Source: Acidobacterium sp.
GTDB lineage: Bacteria > Acidobacteriota > Terriglobia > Terriglobales > Acidobacteriaceae
DNA length: 8,849 nucleotides
Direction of reading: 5' to 3'
Assembly: GCA_003152595.1 (NCBI GenBank)
Contig: PMAM01000368.1
Location: 27,926-36,774, forward strand
The notes under the pieces were generated by a model, which was given only the letters and a program-made list of their open reading frames with translations, made no database searches and was not told the origin of the DNA. The position numbers and the translations under genes are program-made. Below are positions 1 through 7,488 of the stretch, in pieces. Numbering within the stretch: position 1 is the first letter of the stretch; each line of letters begins with the position of its first letter.

Positions 1-74
1 TCTTCCCGAAGGTGATGCCGGAGGGGCACGCCGAAGAGGTGCTGGCGGTGCTCAAGGGATTGCCGTCGAAATAG
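1..74 (+). CDS. C-terminal end of an unidentified protein (partial)
   Basis: An open frame enters from the left edge, with codons starting at base 3, and ends at a TAG at 72-74. The last 23 residues end in AEEVLAVLKGLPSK, an amphipathic helix-like tail with codon use typical of the region. The stop codon directly touches the ATG of the next gene, so the two are probably co-transcribed and translationally coupled. Too little is visible to name a family, and I do not assign a function. That it is a real coding end is inferred from the open frame, the protein-like composition and the exact abutment with mpg. Confidence 0.55.
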   Translation, partial: FPKVMPEGHAEEVLAVLKGLPSK

Positions 75-698
75 ATGGCGAAGGCGCAGATCCTGCCCCG
101 GGATTTCTACGTCGACCCGCCGGACGTGGTCGCTCGCAACCTGCTCGGCAAGCTGCTGGTGCGGCGTTACGAGACGGAGGCGCGGTCACGCAGAAAGACC
201 GAACGCCTCGCCGGGCGCATCGTCGAGGCGGAGGCCTACTTTGGCCTCGACGATCCGGCGGCCCACGCCTTTGCCGGCAAAACGGAGCGCAACGCCGTGC
301 TCTTCGGGCCGCCCGGGTTCGCCTATGTCTACTTCATCTACGGGATGCACTTCTGCATGAACATCTGCTGCGAGCCGGAGGGCCAGGCCGGATGCGTGTT
401 GCTGCGCGCGCTGGAGCCGGTGGAGGGACTCGGAACCATGGCGCGACTGCGCGGTCTGTCCGCCGATGCGAATTCTCGATTGCTGACATCGGGGCCGGGC
501 CGCCTGTGCCAGGCCCTGGGGATCGTCCGCGAGACTCACAACGGAATCGACGTCACGAGCGCGCGGTCAGGCCTGCATGTGGAAGACGATGGCTTCAGGC
601 CCGAGGAGATTGCGGTCACGCGCCGCATCGGCATCCGCAAGGCGGCAGAGCGGCCGGCGCGCTTCGCGATTGCGGGCAACCGTTTCGTCTCAGGATGA
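75..698 (+). CDS. mpg: 3-methyladenine DNA glycosylase (AAG/MPG family)
   Basis: A base-excision-repair enzyme of 207 residues that removes alkylated purines, such as 3-methyladenine, from DNA and leaves an abasic site. The whole AAG fold signature is visible. RIVEAEAY (48-55) carries the general-base Glu53, matching human Glu125, and Tyr55. His64 in PAAH matches the human base-pocket histidine. YVYFIYGMHFCMN (84-96) holds Tyr86, the intercalating Tyr89 and Asn96. LLRALEP (109-115) and LTSGPGRLCQALGI (137-150) complete the family pattern. Length is normal for bacterial members, and no key residue is missing. The ATG at 75 directly follows the upstream stop. The nearest purine-rich tract (AAGGGA, 54-59) is about 15 bases away, so translation probably depends on coupling. 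It is cytoplasmic. The residue equivalences come from recalled family knowledge, not a computed alignment. Confidence 0.95.
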   Translation: MAKAQILPRDFYVDPPDVVARNLLGKLLVRRYETEARSRRKTERLAGRIVEAEAYFGLDDPAAHAFAGKTERNAVLFGPPGFAYVYFIYGMHFCMNICCEPEGQAGCVLLRALEPVEGLGTMARLRGLSADANSRLLTSGPGRLCQALGIVRETHNGIDVTSARSGLHVEDDGFRPEEIAVTRRIGIRKAAERPARFAIAGNRFVSG

Positions 699-708
699 AT
701 TCTTCGTC

Positions 709-723
709 ATGAGTGAGACTCAT
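709..723. repeat. Short perfect palindrome, 6-bp arms and 3-bp centre
   Basis: ATGAGT (709-714) and ACTCAT (718-723) are perfect inverted copies separated by GAG. The palindrome starts 11 bases after the mpg stop and lies 75 bases before the cytochrome ATG. There is no T-run after it, so it does not look like an intrinsic terminator. Its place just upstream of a weak -10-like element would suit a dimeric repressor or activator site, but a palindrome this short can also arise by chance. Confidence 0.3.
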
Positions 724-744
724 CCAGGCGGTTCACGTCCACAG

Positions 745-750
745 TAAGAT
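745..750 (+). promoter_or_regulatory. Possible -10 element for the cytochrome gene
   Basis: TAAGAT resembles a sigma-70 -10 hexamer and lies in the only AT-rich patch between mpg and the cytochrome gene. Transcription starting a few bases downstream would give a leader of about 40 bases to the ATG at 799. No good -35 hexamer stands at the right spacing, so this is only a weak candidate. Confidence 0.2.
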
Positions 751-798
751 AAATCGCAGGCCATGCTGTCGACCCCAGTTCCGCAGGATATTGCCTAC

Positions 799-1317
799 AT
801 GCGAAGCCGGTTGTTCTTCTCAGCAATTCTCGTCCTCACGTTCGCCGCTCCGTGCCTCTTCGGCCAGGATGGCCCGCCGCAGCCCGCCCCGGGAGCGGAC
901 CAATCGGCGCCTGCAGCCCGCCCGCATCGGCCCCTGCCGAAACCGGTGAACCTGAAGGTCCTGCCGAAGGACATCGCACCCGAAGAGCTGAGAAAAATCA
1001 TGCGGGGATACGCCGGCTCGCTGGGCGTAAAGTGCAATTTCTGCCATGCCGTCAATCCCCAGACGCACAAGCTGGACTTCGCTTCAGACGCGAAGGAAGA
1101 CAAGGGTTTCGCGCGCACCATGATCGCCATGAAGCAAACCATCAACGACCAGTACATGTCGAAAATCGACGATCCGGATGCGATGCCGGCCGACAAACAC
1201 GTCACCTGCGGCACCTGCCATCGCGGCCATTCCATGCCGCAGCACTTCATGCCGCCTCCGGAAGAGCATCACAGTCCACCGCAGGGCGCGCCCGGGGCGC
1301 AGCCACCTCCGCAGTAG
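799..1317 (+). CDS. Exported diheme c-type cytochrome (reaction-centre cytochrome c subunit-like)
   Basis: A protein of 172 residues with two haem c attachment motifs, CNFCH (79-83) and CGTCH (137-141). The N-terminus MRSR plus a hydrophobic stretch to LFG (about residue 22) is a signal peptide, so haem is attached in the periplasm. A Pro/Ala-rich linker (about 25-50) follows. IMRGYAGSLGVKCNFCH resembles the helix-then-CXXCH unit of the photosynthetic reaction-centre cytochrome c subunit family. Met68, 11 residues before the first Cys, is a plausible axial ligand, and Met109 or Met112 may serve the second haem. The tail (150-172) is rich in Pro and contains a HH pair. The family protein is tetraheme; here there are two haems and no photosynthesis genes in view, so a respiratory electron-carrier role is inferred. 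I chose ATG 799 over ATG 763 because it gives a canonical signal peptide and has AGGA at 785-788. The product is clearly a cytochrome; the subfamily is less certain. Confidence 0.88.
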   Translation: MRSRLFFSAILVLTFAAPCLFGQDGPPQPAPGADQSAPAARPHRPLPKPVNLKVLPKDIAPEELRKIMRGYAGSLGVKCNFCHAVNPQTHKLDFASDAKEDKGFARTMIAMKQTINDQYMSKIDDPDAMPADKHVTCGTCHRGHSMPQHFMPPPEEHHSPPQGAPGAQPPPQ

Positions 1318-1320
1318 GCG

Positions 1321-2169
1321 TCAGCGAGGCGGGATCAGCACGTTGTCGATCAGCCGCGTCAGCCCCACAGCCGCCGCGACCGCCACCAGCGCGCCCGCTG
1401 TCACGTCGGGCACGTCTTCCAGAGTGTTCGGGTCGACGATGCTGAAGTAGTCCACGCGAATCTCCGGCTCATCGGCGAGCACGGCGAAGCCGGCATCGAT
1501 CAGTGGCTGCGATTCCACCACTCCGGCCGCGATTTCCGCTTCCACCCGGCGCAGGGCGCGGTGCAGCACCAGCGCCTGCTGCCGCTCGTCCGCCGAGAGA
1601 TAGCGGTTGCGTGAACTCATCGCCACGCCGTCGGGCTCGCGCACGATCGGGCAGACGATCAGCTCCAGGTTGAAGTGCAGATCGCGCACCATGCGGCGAA
1701 GGACGGCAACCTGGGCCGCATCCTTCTGGCCAAAGAAGGCGTGGTCGGGCTGCACGATGTTGAACAGCTTTGCCACCACGGTCGCCACGCCGACGAAATG
1801 CCCAGGCCGCGAGACTCCGTCGAGCCGATCCGAGATGCCCGCCACTTCCACCACGGCGCTTGCCCCAGGCGGATAAATCTCGGCCGCATCCGGCCCAAAA
1901 ACCACATCGACAGCTTCCTTCTCCAGCAGCGCGCAATCGGCGTCGAGGGTGCGCGGATACTTCGCGAAGTCCTCTTTGGGTCCGAACTGCGTGGGGTTGA
2001 CGAAGATCGTCACCACGACGGCGCTGCAGTGCGCCTTGGCGGCGCGCACCAGCGAGAGATGCCCCTCGTGCAACGCACCCATGGTAGGCACCAGCCCGAT
2101 GCACTTCTTGTCGCCCCGCAGCTTCGCCACCGCTGCGCGCACTTCGGCAATGGTTTTGGCAATCAGCAT
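1321..2169 (-). CDS. panC: Pantothenate synthetase (pantoate--beta-alanine ligase)
   Basis: This enzyme joins D-pantoate to beta-alanine using ATP, through a pantoyl-adenylate, in the last step of vitamin B5 synthesis in the cytoplasm. The 282 residues match the usual family length. Visible signatures are PTMGALHEGH (28-37), the HIGH-type ATP-binding motif; FVNPTQFGPKED (56-67); FGQKD (146-150) with the following Gln; and MSSRNRYLS (184-192), the KMSKS-like loop region. The gene is second in an operon. Only 9 bp separate its ATG from the panB stop, and the best ribosome-binding candidate (AGAAGG, minus strand of 2184-2189) is about 14 bases away inside panB, so it is probably translated by coupling. 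It ends 3 bp from the stop codon of the convergent cytochrome gene, leaving no room for a dedicated terminator. Confidence 0.97.
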   Translation of the reverse strand: MLIAKTIAEVRAAVAKLRGDKKCIGLVPTMGALHEGHLSLVRAAKAHCSAVVVTIFVNPTQFGPKEDFAKYPRTLDADCALLEKEAVDVVFGPDAAEIYPPGASAVVEVAGISDRLDGVSRPGHFVGVATVVAKLFNIVQPDHAFFGQKDAAQVAVLRRMVRDLHFNLELIVCPIVREPDGVAMSSRNRYLSADERQQALVLHRALRRVEAEIAAGVVESQPLIDAGFAVLADEPEIRVDYFSIVDPNTLEDVPDVTAGALVAVAAAVGLTRLIDNVLIPPR

Positions 2170-2178
2170 GGCAATGGG

Positions 2179-3078
2179 TCAGGCCTTCTGGCGCAGGGGG
2201 CTGCGATCGAACACCGGCGCCACGTCTTTCGGCAGATGATAGCTTTCGCTGTCGGCAGGGAACGCGCGGGCCTCGACATCCTGGCGATATCCCTCGATCG
2301 CGTTGCGGAACAGAGCCGCCGCGTCGCCGTACTGGCGGACGAACTTCGCGGGAGGCGAGAAGGAGAGATTGACCAGGTCGTGAATGACCAGAATCTGCCC
2401 GTCGCAGTCGGGTCCGGCTCCAATGCCGATAGTGGGAATGCCGACTTCGGCGGTGATGCGGGCCGCGACCTCGCGTGGCACGCCCTCCAGCACCAGCAGT
2501 ACCGCCCCCGCGGACTCCAGCGCATGCGCATCGTGGAGCAATTCATTGATCGCGGCGATGGACTTGCCCTGCACCTTGTAGCCGCCCATGCGATTCACCG
2601 ACTGCGGCGTGAGCCCCAGGTGGCCAATGACAGGAATTTCGGCATCGGTGAGGCGCTCCACCAGCTCCACGCGGCTGGCGCCGCCTTCGATCTTCACCGC
2701 CTGCGCGCCGGCTTCCTTCACAAAGCGCACAGCGTTCCCCACGCCCTCTTCAACGGTCAGGTGATACGAGCCCCACGGCATGTCGGCCGCAACGATGGCC
2801 CGCCTCACGGCGCGACGCACCGCGCGCGTATGGTGCAGCATCTCCTCCATCGTCACTGGCAGCGTGTTGTCGTAGCCGAGCACCACCTGGGCCAGCGAAT
2901 CGCCGACCAGGATCAAATCGATCCCTGCCTCATCGACGAGCCGCGCGGTGGCGTAGTCGTAAGCAGTGAGCGCGCTGATGGGCGTGCCCGCCTGCTTCTT
3001 TGCCTGCAATGTCTGGAAGGTGACTGGAACCGGCGCGGATGCCGATCCCTCCTGGCTGCGGAACTGCGTAACGCTCAT
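2179..3078 (-). CDS. panB: 3-methyl-2-oxobutanoate hydroxymethyltransferase (ketopantoate hydroxymethyltransferase)
   Basis: This enzyme transfers a one-carbon unit from methylene-tetrahydrofolate to 2-oxoisovalerate to make ketopantoate, the first committed step of pantothenate synthesis. Starting at ATG 3078 the protein has 299 residues, with an extra N-terminal 15-20 residues before the (beta/alpha)8 barrel. Metal and catalytic residues known from the E. coli enzyme can be placed: Asp60 in VGDSL, Asp99 in AADMPWGSY, Glu131 in KIEGG and Glu198 in LEGVP. IGHLGLTPQS (151-160) and GIPTIGIGAGPDCDGQ (213-228) are also typical. The frame stays open for 14 codons further upstream (to 3120), but ATG 3078 has a well-placed GGAG five bases before it, so I prefer it. 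The gene leads the panB-panC operon. Ketopantoate reductase (panE or ilvC) and panD are not in this window and must be elsewhere. Confidence 0.96.
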   Translation of the reverse strand: MSVTQFRSQEGSASAPVPVTFQTLQAKKQAGTPISALTAYDYATARLVDEAGIDLILVGDSLAQVVLGYDNTLPVTMEEMLHHTRAVRRAVRRAIVAADMPWGSYHLTVEEGVGNAVRFVKEAGAQAVKIEGGASRVELVERLTDAEIPVIGHLGLTPQSVNRMGGYKVQGKSIAAINELLHDAHALESAGAVLLVLEGVPREVAARITAEVGIPTIGIGAGPDCDGQILVIHDLVNLSFSPPAKFVRQYGDAAALFRNAIEGYRQDVEARAFPADSESYHLPKDVAPVFDRSPLRQKA

Positions 3079-3083
3079 GTCGT

Positions 3084-3087
3084 CTCC
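3084..3087 (-). promoter_or_regulatory. Ribosome binding site of panB (fixes the start)
   Basis: On the minus strand GGAG stands five bases before the ATG at 3076-3078. It is the best-spaced Shine-Dalgarno core in the panB leader and is the reason for choosing the 299-residue form over the 313-residue one. Confidence 0.6.
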
Positions 3088-3222
3088 AGTGCGGCTCCTC
3101 CCGCGTGCAGAGGATGCCACCCGAACCTACGATTCGAACGATACGCCGGTCCCACAGACAAAGACAAATGGAGTTCAGGATCAGGATCGGGTGAAGTACA
3201 GGCGAAAGTTCAGCAGTGGAAT

Positions 3223-3286
3223 AAACAGGCCGGGGTCAGCAGCACAGCGAAACGCGGAGCTTTAAGCAACACTCCCGGCCCTGTTT
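3223..3286. repeat. Imperfect GC-rich inverted repeat (possible REP-type element)
   Basis: The outer arms AAACAGG (3223-3229) and CCTGTTT (3280-3286) pair perfectly. After a single bulged C at 3279, CCGGG (3230-3234) pairs with CCCGG (3274-3278), and a G-T wobble extends the stem. The roughly 37-base centre contains a small GCG-AAA-CGC mini-hairpin (3247-3255). A long, GC-rich, bulged stem of this kind in an intergenic gap resembles repetitive extragenic palindromes or small non-autonomous elements. Only one copy is in the window, so its repetitive nature is not shown here. It could instead be a second galU terminator or a leader structure. Confidence 0.45.
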
Positions 3287-3296
3287 GAAATCGACG

Positions 3297-3339
3297 AAAA
3301 CTCCCGCGAGAAAGTTTCAGGGCCGAACCGACTTTCTCG
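3297..3339 (-). terminator. galU: Probable intrinsic terminator after galU
   Basis: Read on the minus strand, the stem CGAGAAAGT (3339-3331) pairs perfectly with ACTTTCTCG (3315-3307) across a 15-base loop. After six more bases comes TTTT (3300-3297). It begins 20 bases after the galU stop, the right place and orientation. The stem is only moderately GC-rich, the loop is long and the T-run is short and offset, so termination may be partial. Confidence 0.45.
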
Positions 3340-3359
3340 ACGGACTTCGCTGCCTCTGC

Positions 3360-4241
3360 CTACAACTTCAGCGATTTCAGATAGCTTCTGAAAGCCGGTC
3401 CCAGATCCTCGCGTTTCAGCGCGTATTCCACGGTCGCCTTCAGCATGCCTAATTTGTCGCCGGCATCGTGACGCGTGCCCTCGAAGCTGTATCCGTAGAC
3501 CTTCTCCGTCTCCAGCAGTCCCTTGATGCCATCGGTGAGCTGCAGTTCGCCACCGGCGCCCAGCGGCGTGTGTTCCAGCAGATCGAAAATCTTCGGCGTC
3601 AAAATGTAGCGGCCGATGATGGCGTTCTTCGACGGCGCGTCGGCAAGCTTCGGCTTCTCTACCAGGCCCGAGACGTCGAACAGTCGCGAATTACCGTTGA
3701 CGGGTTTGCCGCTCAGCACGCCATAGGCGGAAATCGCCGGACCTTCGACCACCTGGGTCGCCACGATCGACGACTGCGTTTTCTCGAAGACATCCATCAT
3801 CTGCTTCAGGCAGGGAACCTGCGCGTCGATGACGTCGTCGGGCAGGATCACGGCAAAGGGTTCGTCGCCCACCAGGTCGCGCGCCATCAGCACCGCGTGT
3901 CCCAGGCCGAGCGCCTCCTTCTGCCGCACATAGGAGATGCGCACCATGTGCGAAACCTGGCGGCTGAGGGCCAGCAGATCGGTCTTGCCGCGTTTCTCCA
4001 GCGTGCACTCGAGTTCGTAGCTGACGTCGAAGTGATCTTCAATGGCCGACTTGCCGCGGCCGGTGACGATCACGATCTGATCGCAGCCGGCGGCCAGCGC
4101 TTCTTCGACGCCGTACTGAATGATGGGCTTGTCGACCAGCGCCAGCATTTCCTTGGGGATCGACTTGGTGGCCGGCAAAAACCGCGTGCCGAAGCCCGCC
4201 GCCGGAAAGATTGCCTTGCGTACCTTCATGGGTTTCGGCAT
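3360..4241 (-). CDS. galU: UTP--glucose-1-phosphate uridylyltransferase
   Basis: This cytoplasmic nucleotidyltransferase makes UDP-glucose from UTP and glucose 1-phosphate, supplying glycan, lipopolysaccharide and exopolysaccharide synthesis. The 293 residues match the usual bacterial length. The N-terminal nucleotide-binding loop AAGFGTRFLPATKSIPKEML (14-33) is intact. Also present are LPDD (133-136), VEKP (194-197, with the conserved Lys196), GGELQLTD (230-237) and GTRHDAGDK (255-263). Two in-frame ATGs are possible, 4241 and 4229; family members often start at the equivalent of the second (MKVRKA). A strong AGGAGG (minus strand of 4259-4264) lies 17 bases before the first ATG, too far for ideal spacing, so the start remains uncertain by four codons. 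The gene has its own likely terminator downstream and a candidate -10 element upstream. Confidence 0.97.
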   Translation of the reverse strand: MPKPMKVRKAIFPAAGFGTRFLPATKSIPKEMLALVDKPIIQYGVEEALAAGCDQIVIVTGRGKSAIEDHFDVSYELECTLEKRGKTDLLALSRQVSHMVRISYVRQKEALGLGHAVLMARDLVGDEPFAVILPDDVIDAQVPCLKQMMDVFEKTQSSIVATQVVEGPAISAYGVLSGKPVNGNSRLFDVSGLVEKPKLADAPSKNAIIGRYILTPKIFDLLEHTPLGAGGELQLTDGIKGLLETEKVYGYSFEGTRHDAGDKLGMLKATVEYALKREDLGPAFRSYLKSLKL

Positions 4242-4291
4242 CTCTCTACTTTAGATTTCCTCCTCGCACACGCCTCTAACACGAACCGGGC

Positions 4292-4297
4292 ATTCTA
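4292..4297 (-). promoter_or_regulatory. Candidate -10 element for galU
   Basis: On the minus strand TAGAAT matches the TATAAT consensus at five of six positions, in the 87-bp gap between the DUF885 gene and galU. It would give a leader of about 45 bases. The bases 17 upstream are not a good -35 match, so confidence is low. galU may also be transcribed by read-through from the gene upstream. Confidence 0.3.
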
Positions 4298-4328
4298 TCG
4301 CGAGAAAGGAGTAGGATGCGACGGCCGC

Positions 4329-6089
4329 TCACAACGTTGGCGAATCGTCGCCCAGCAGAGCCTTCCGCACAATCCTGATGGGCGCGCCGCCCTGGCGCAT
4401 AAAGGCGTCGTGAAATTTCTCCAGTGAGAAGCTTGTTCCCTCTTTGCTCTGGAGGTCAGACCGCAGCTTCATGATCTCCAGTTTGCCCAGCGTGTAGTAG
4501 AGATACGTCGGGTCGGCTGTGCCGCGCTTCGTTTCCACTTCCGCGATCGGCCGCGACTGGTAGCCCTCGTTGACGAAGAAGTCCTCGGCCTGCTCCAGGC
4601 TCATGGTCTGCGTGTGCATGCGGATGCCCACGACGAACCGCGCGTCGCGCAGCAGCGCATCCTGCAGCTGGCCCAGCCGGATCAGCTGCGACTCGCGCTC
4701 GTCCTTCGCGGCCACGCCGGGCTGGTTGTAGCCCTCGTCGAGCATCATCTGCTCGCAGTAGTGCGCCCAGCCTTCAATGTTCGTGCTGGACCCGGTCAGC
4801 TTGCGCACCGCGCTCAGATTCCCATGGTTCACCCACAGGAACTGCACGTAATGGCCGGGATAGGCCTCATGCACGGAGGTGCTGACGATGGTTCCGCGAT
4901 TGAACGCTGCCATGTATTCGTCGGTGCGCGTCGCCGTCCAGTCTTTTTCCGGCAATGTCACGTTGAAATATGCCGTGGTGGAGTGCTTTTCGTAAGGGCC
5001 AGGAGTGTCCATCGACGCCTGGGTCGTCGCCCGCATGAAGGGCGGCGTTTCTTCCAGCGTGGGCTCGACCGTCGACGGAATAGTGATGATCTTCTTCGCG
5101 TTGATGAATGCGATCAGCCCGGTGAACGTGTTATGAAAGCTCTGCATCAGCTGGTCCGGCGCCGGATGCAGCGCATCCAGCTCCGCCAGCACTTCCTTTG
5201 GCGTCTTGTTCGGATCGATTTCCTTCGCGATACGTTTGAACTCGGCCTGGTTGCGGTGCAGATCGTCGTAGCCAATCTGCAGCAGCCGATCCAGCGGCGT
5301 ATCCACCATATCGTCGTACAAAAGCTTTTTGCGGAACGTGTCCGCGCCAATGCGAAAATCGCCGTTCGACTTCGGCAGCAGATCCGTCTTGAGCCATCGC
5401 TCATAACCTTCGAGAGCGGCAATCACCTGGGCGTTGGTTTTCTGGAACTCCGCGATCGTGGCTGGATCCTTCGCGGCTTTGAATGCTTCCACCACGTCGT
5501 GGCGGAAGAAGTCGATGATGCCGGGCAGCTGTTCCAGCGCAATCTCGGTGTAGATGCGTGGAGGGTCTTCGAGATTCGCCCGCGCCTGGGTGAAGACGGC
5601 GGGCATCTGCTTCTCTCTCGCGATCAGCGACCGGAGCCGCTCATCCGCCGGGGCGAAGTCGCGCTCCATCAGCACAAAGGCGCTGTTGGAGATGCCGCTC
5701 GAATAAGTGTCAGGATTCTTCTGCCAGGGGCGAACCGTCTCCAGTTCCAGCAGATTGCTGCGCACCTGGCTGCGCATAATCGCGAGGTCGGCCTTCGTGC
5801 TCTCGTCGAGGCCTGCTTCCGGGAAGTCATCGAATTTCCACTCGAATTCCTTCAACGCGGCGATGTCTGCGTCCAAACCCGCGCGGCTGTAGTCCTCGAG
5901 CTTGCTGTCGTATTGGTGAAAGCCCGCGGCCGTGGCATTCGTTGGCCCGAAGCGGAACATCACGTCGGAGAAATACTGGTCGGCGAGCGCGCGAAACCGC
6001 GTTCCGGCATCGGCGGCTTCGGGCCTCATCGTGGTGCTCGTCATCATGAGAGCGGCGCAGGTCAGCAGGCAAGCAGGGATGTTCTTCAT
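4329..6089 (-). CDS. Exported DUF885 family protein, putative zinc metallopeptidase
   Basis: A protein of 586 residues with an N-terminal signal sequence: MKN, then a hydrophobic stretch to about residue 20, with cleavage probably near AADA (25-28). It is therefore likely periplasmic or secreted. The mature part is largely alpha-helical in composition. The hallmark HEAYPGH (407-413) is an HExxxGH-like zinc-site motif, followed by EGWAHYCEQM (439-448), with Glu439, His443 and Glu446 as candidate ligands or catalytic residues. Further conserved-looking segments are RMHTQ (490-494) and DPTYLYYTLGK (526-536). This order is characteristic of the DUF885 family, which is related to zinc carboxypeptidase-like enzymes; the substrate is unknown for most members and I do not assign one. 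Length is normal. The gene is divergent from hemL and lies 87 bp upstream of galU in the same direction. A weak AAGAAG precedes the ATG. Confidence 0.9.
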   Translation of the reverse strand: MKNIPACLLTCAALMMTSTTMRPEAADAGTRFRALADQYFSDVMFRFGPTNATAAGFHQYDSKLEDYSRAGLDADIAALKEFEWKFDDFPEAGLDESTKADLAIMRSQVRSNLLELETVRPWQKNPDTYSSGISNSAFVLMERDFAPADERLRSLIAREKQMPAVFTQARANLEDPPRIYTEIALEQLPGIIDFFRHDVVEAFKAAKDPATIAEFQKTNAQVIAALEGYERWLKTDLLPKSNGDFRIGADTFRKKLLYDDMVDTPLDRLLQIGYDDLHRNQAEFKRIAKEIDPNKTPKEVLAELDALHPAPDQLMQSFHNTFTGLIAFINAKKIITIPSTVEPTLEETPPFMRATTQASMDTPGPYEKHSTTAYFNVTLPEKDWTATRTDEYMAAFNRGTIVSTSVHEAYPGHYVQFLWVNHGNLSAVRKLTGSSTNIEGWAHYCEQMMLDEGYNQPGVAAKDERESQLIRLGQLQDALLRDARFVVGIRMHTQTMSLEQAEDFFVNEGYQSRPIAEVETKRGTADPTYLYYTLGKLEIMKLRSDLQSKEGTSFSLEKFHDAFMRQGGAPIRIVRKALLGDDSPTL

Positions 6090-6152
6090 TGTTGCTTCTT
6101 AGTATCGGATAACCGCAGCGAGCCCGTCATGGTCCCCACCTATACTGGAACC
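6090..6152. promoter_or_regulatory. Compact divergent promoter region (DUF885 gene / hemL)
   Basis: Only 63 bp separate the two start codons, so both promoters must sit here or inside the genes. On the plus strand TATACT (6141-6146) is a good -10-like hexamer just 6 bases before the hemL ATG at 6153, without a clear -35. On the minus strand GATACT (6106-6101) is 18 bp from ATGACG (6130-6125), a fair -10/-35 pair, ending 11 bases before the DUF885 ATG. If real, both transcripts would have almost no leader. These matches were made by eye. Confidence 0.35.
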
Positions 6153-7448
<1,296 letters not shown>

Positions 7449-7488
7449 AATCGTCCGGCCTCGGCGCCGGCCCAAGCCGCCCGCCGCC

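Larger units (their letters stand above)
3079..3359. other. Non-coding region between galU and panB
   Basis: Both flanking genes are on the minus strand, so this region carries the galU 3' end and the panB upstream region. From the galU side it holds a hairpin with a T-run (likely terminator, 3297-3339), then an imperfect inverted repeat (3223-3286), then a tandem pair of the hexamer TCAGGA (3175-3186). Nearer panB, on the minus strand, the doubled TTGTCT (TTGTCTTTGTCT) sits upstream of a TATCGT-like sequence at about 18 bp spacing. This could be a panB promoter but matches consensus poorly. Frames open across this region encode no recognisable protein. The ACGATTCGAACG stretch near 3128-3140 looks like a tRNA T-loop at first sight, but its flanks do not pair. 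Confidence 0.7.

Noticed and set aside
3121..3150. tRNA-like T-loop (GATTCGAACG) near panB
   Set aside because: Only two base pairs form beside the TTCGAAT loop, and no acceptor, D or anticodon arms can be found on either strand.
1675..3288. A 537-codon plus-strand open frame across panC and panB
   Set aside because: It is antisense to two clearly recognised genes, its product is His/Arg-rich low-complexity shadow protein with no family features, and long antisense frames are expected at this GC and codon bias.
3468..4427. A 319-codon plus-strand frame opposite galU
   Set aside because: The minus-strand frame is unmistakable GalU with all motifs; the plus-strand product shows no family pattern.
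4614..6152. A long plus-strand frame fused in front of hemL, antisense to the DUF885 gene
   Set aside because: HemL similarity starts only at about 6153; the upstream part has the Arg/His/Gln-rich composition of a complement-strand shadow and no recognisable domain.
7449..7488. Possible bidirectional terminator between hemL and the TonB receptor gene (CCGGC 7455-7459 / GCCGG 7466-7470)
   Set aside because: The stem is only 5 bp in very GC-rich DNA and no T-run follows on either strand.
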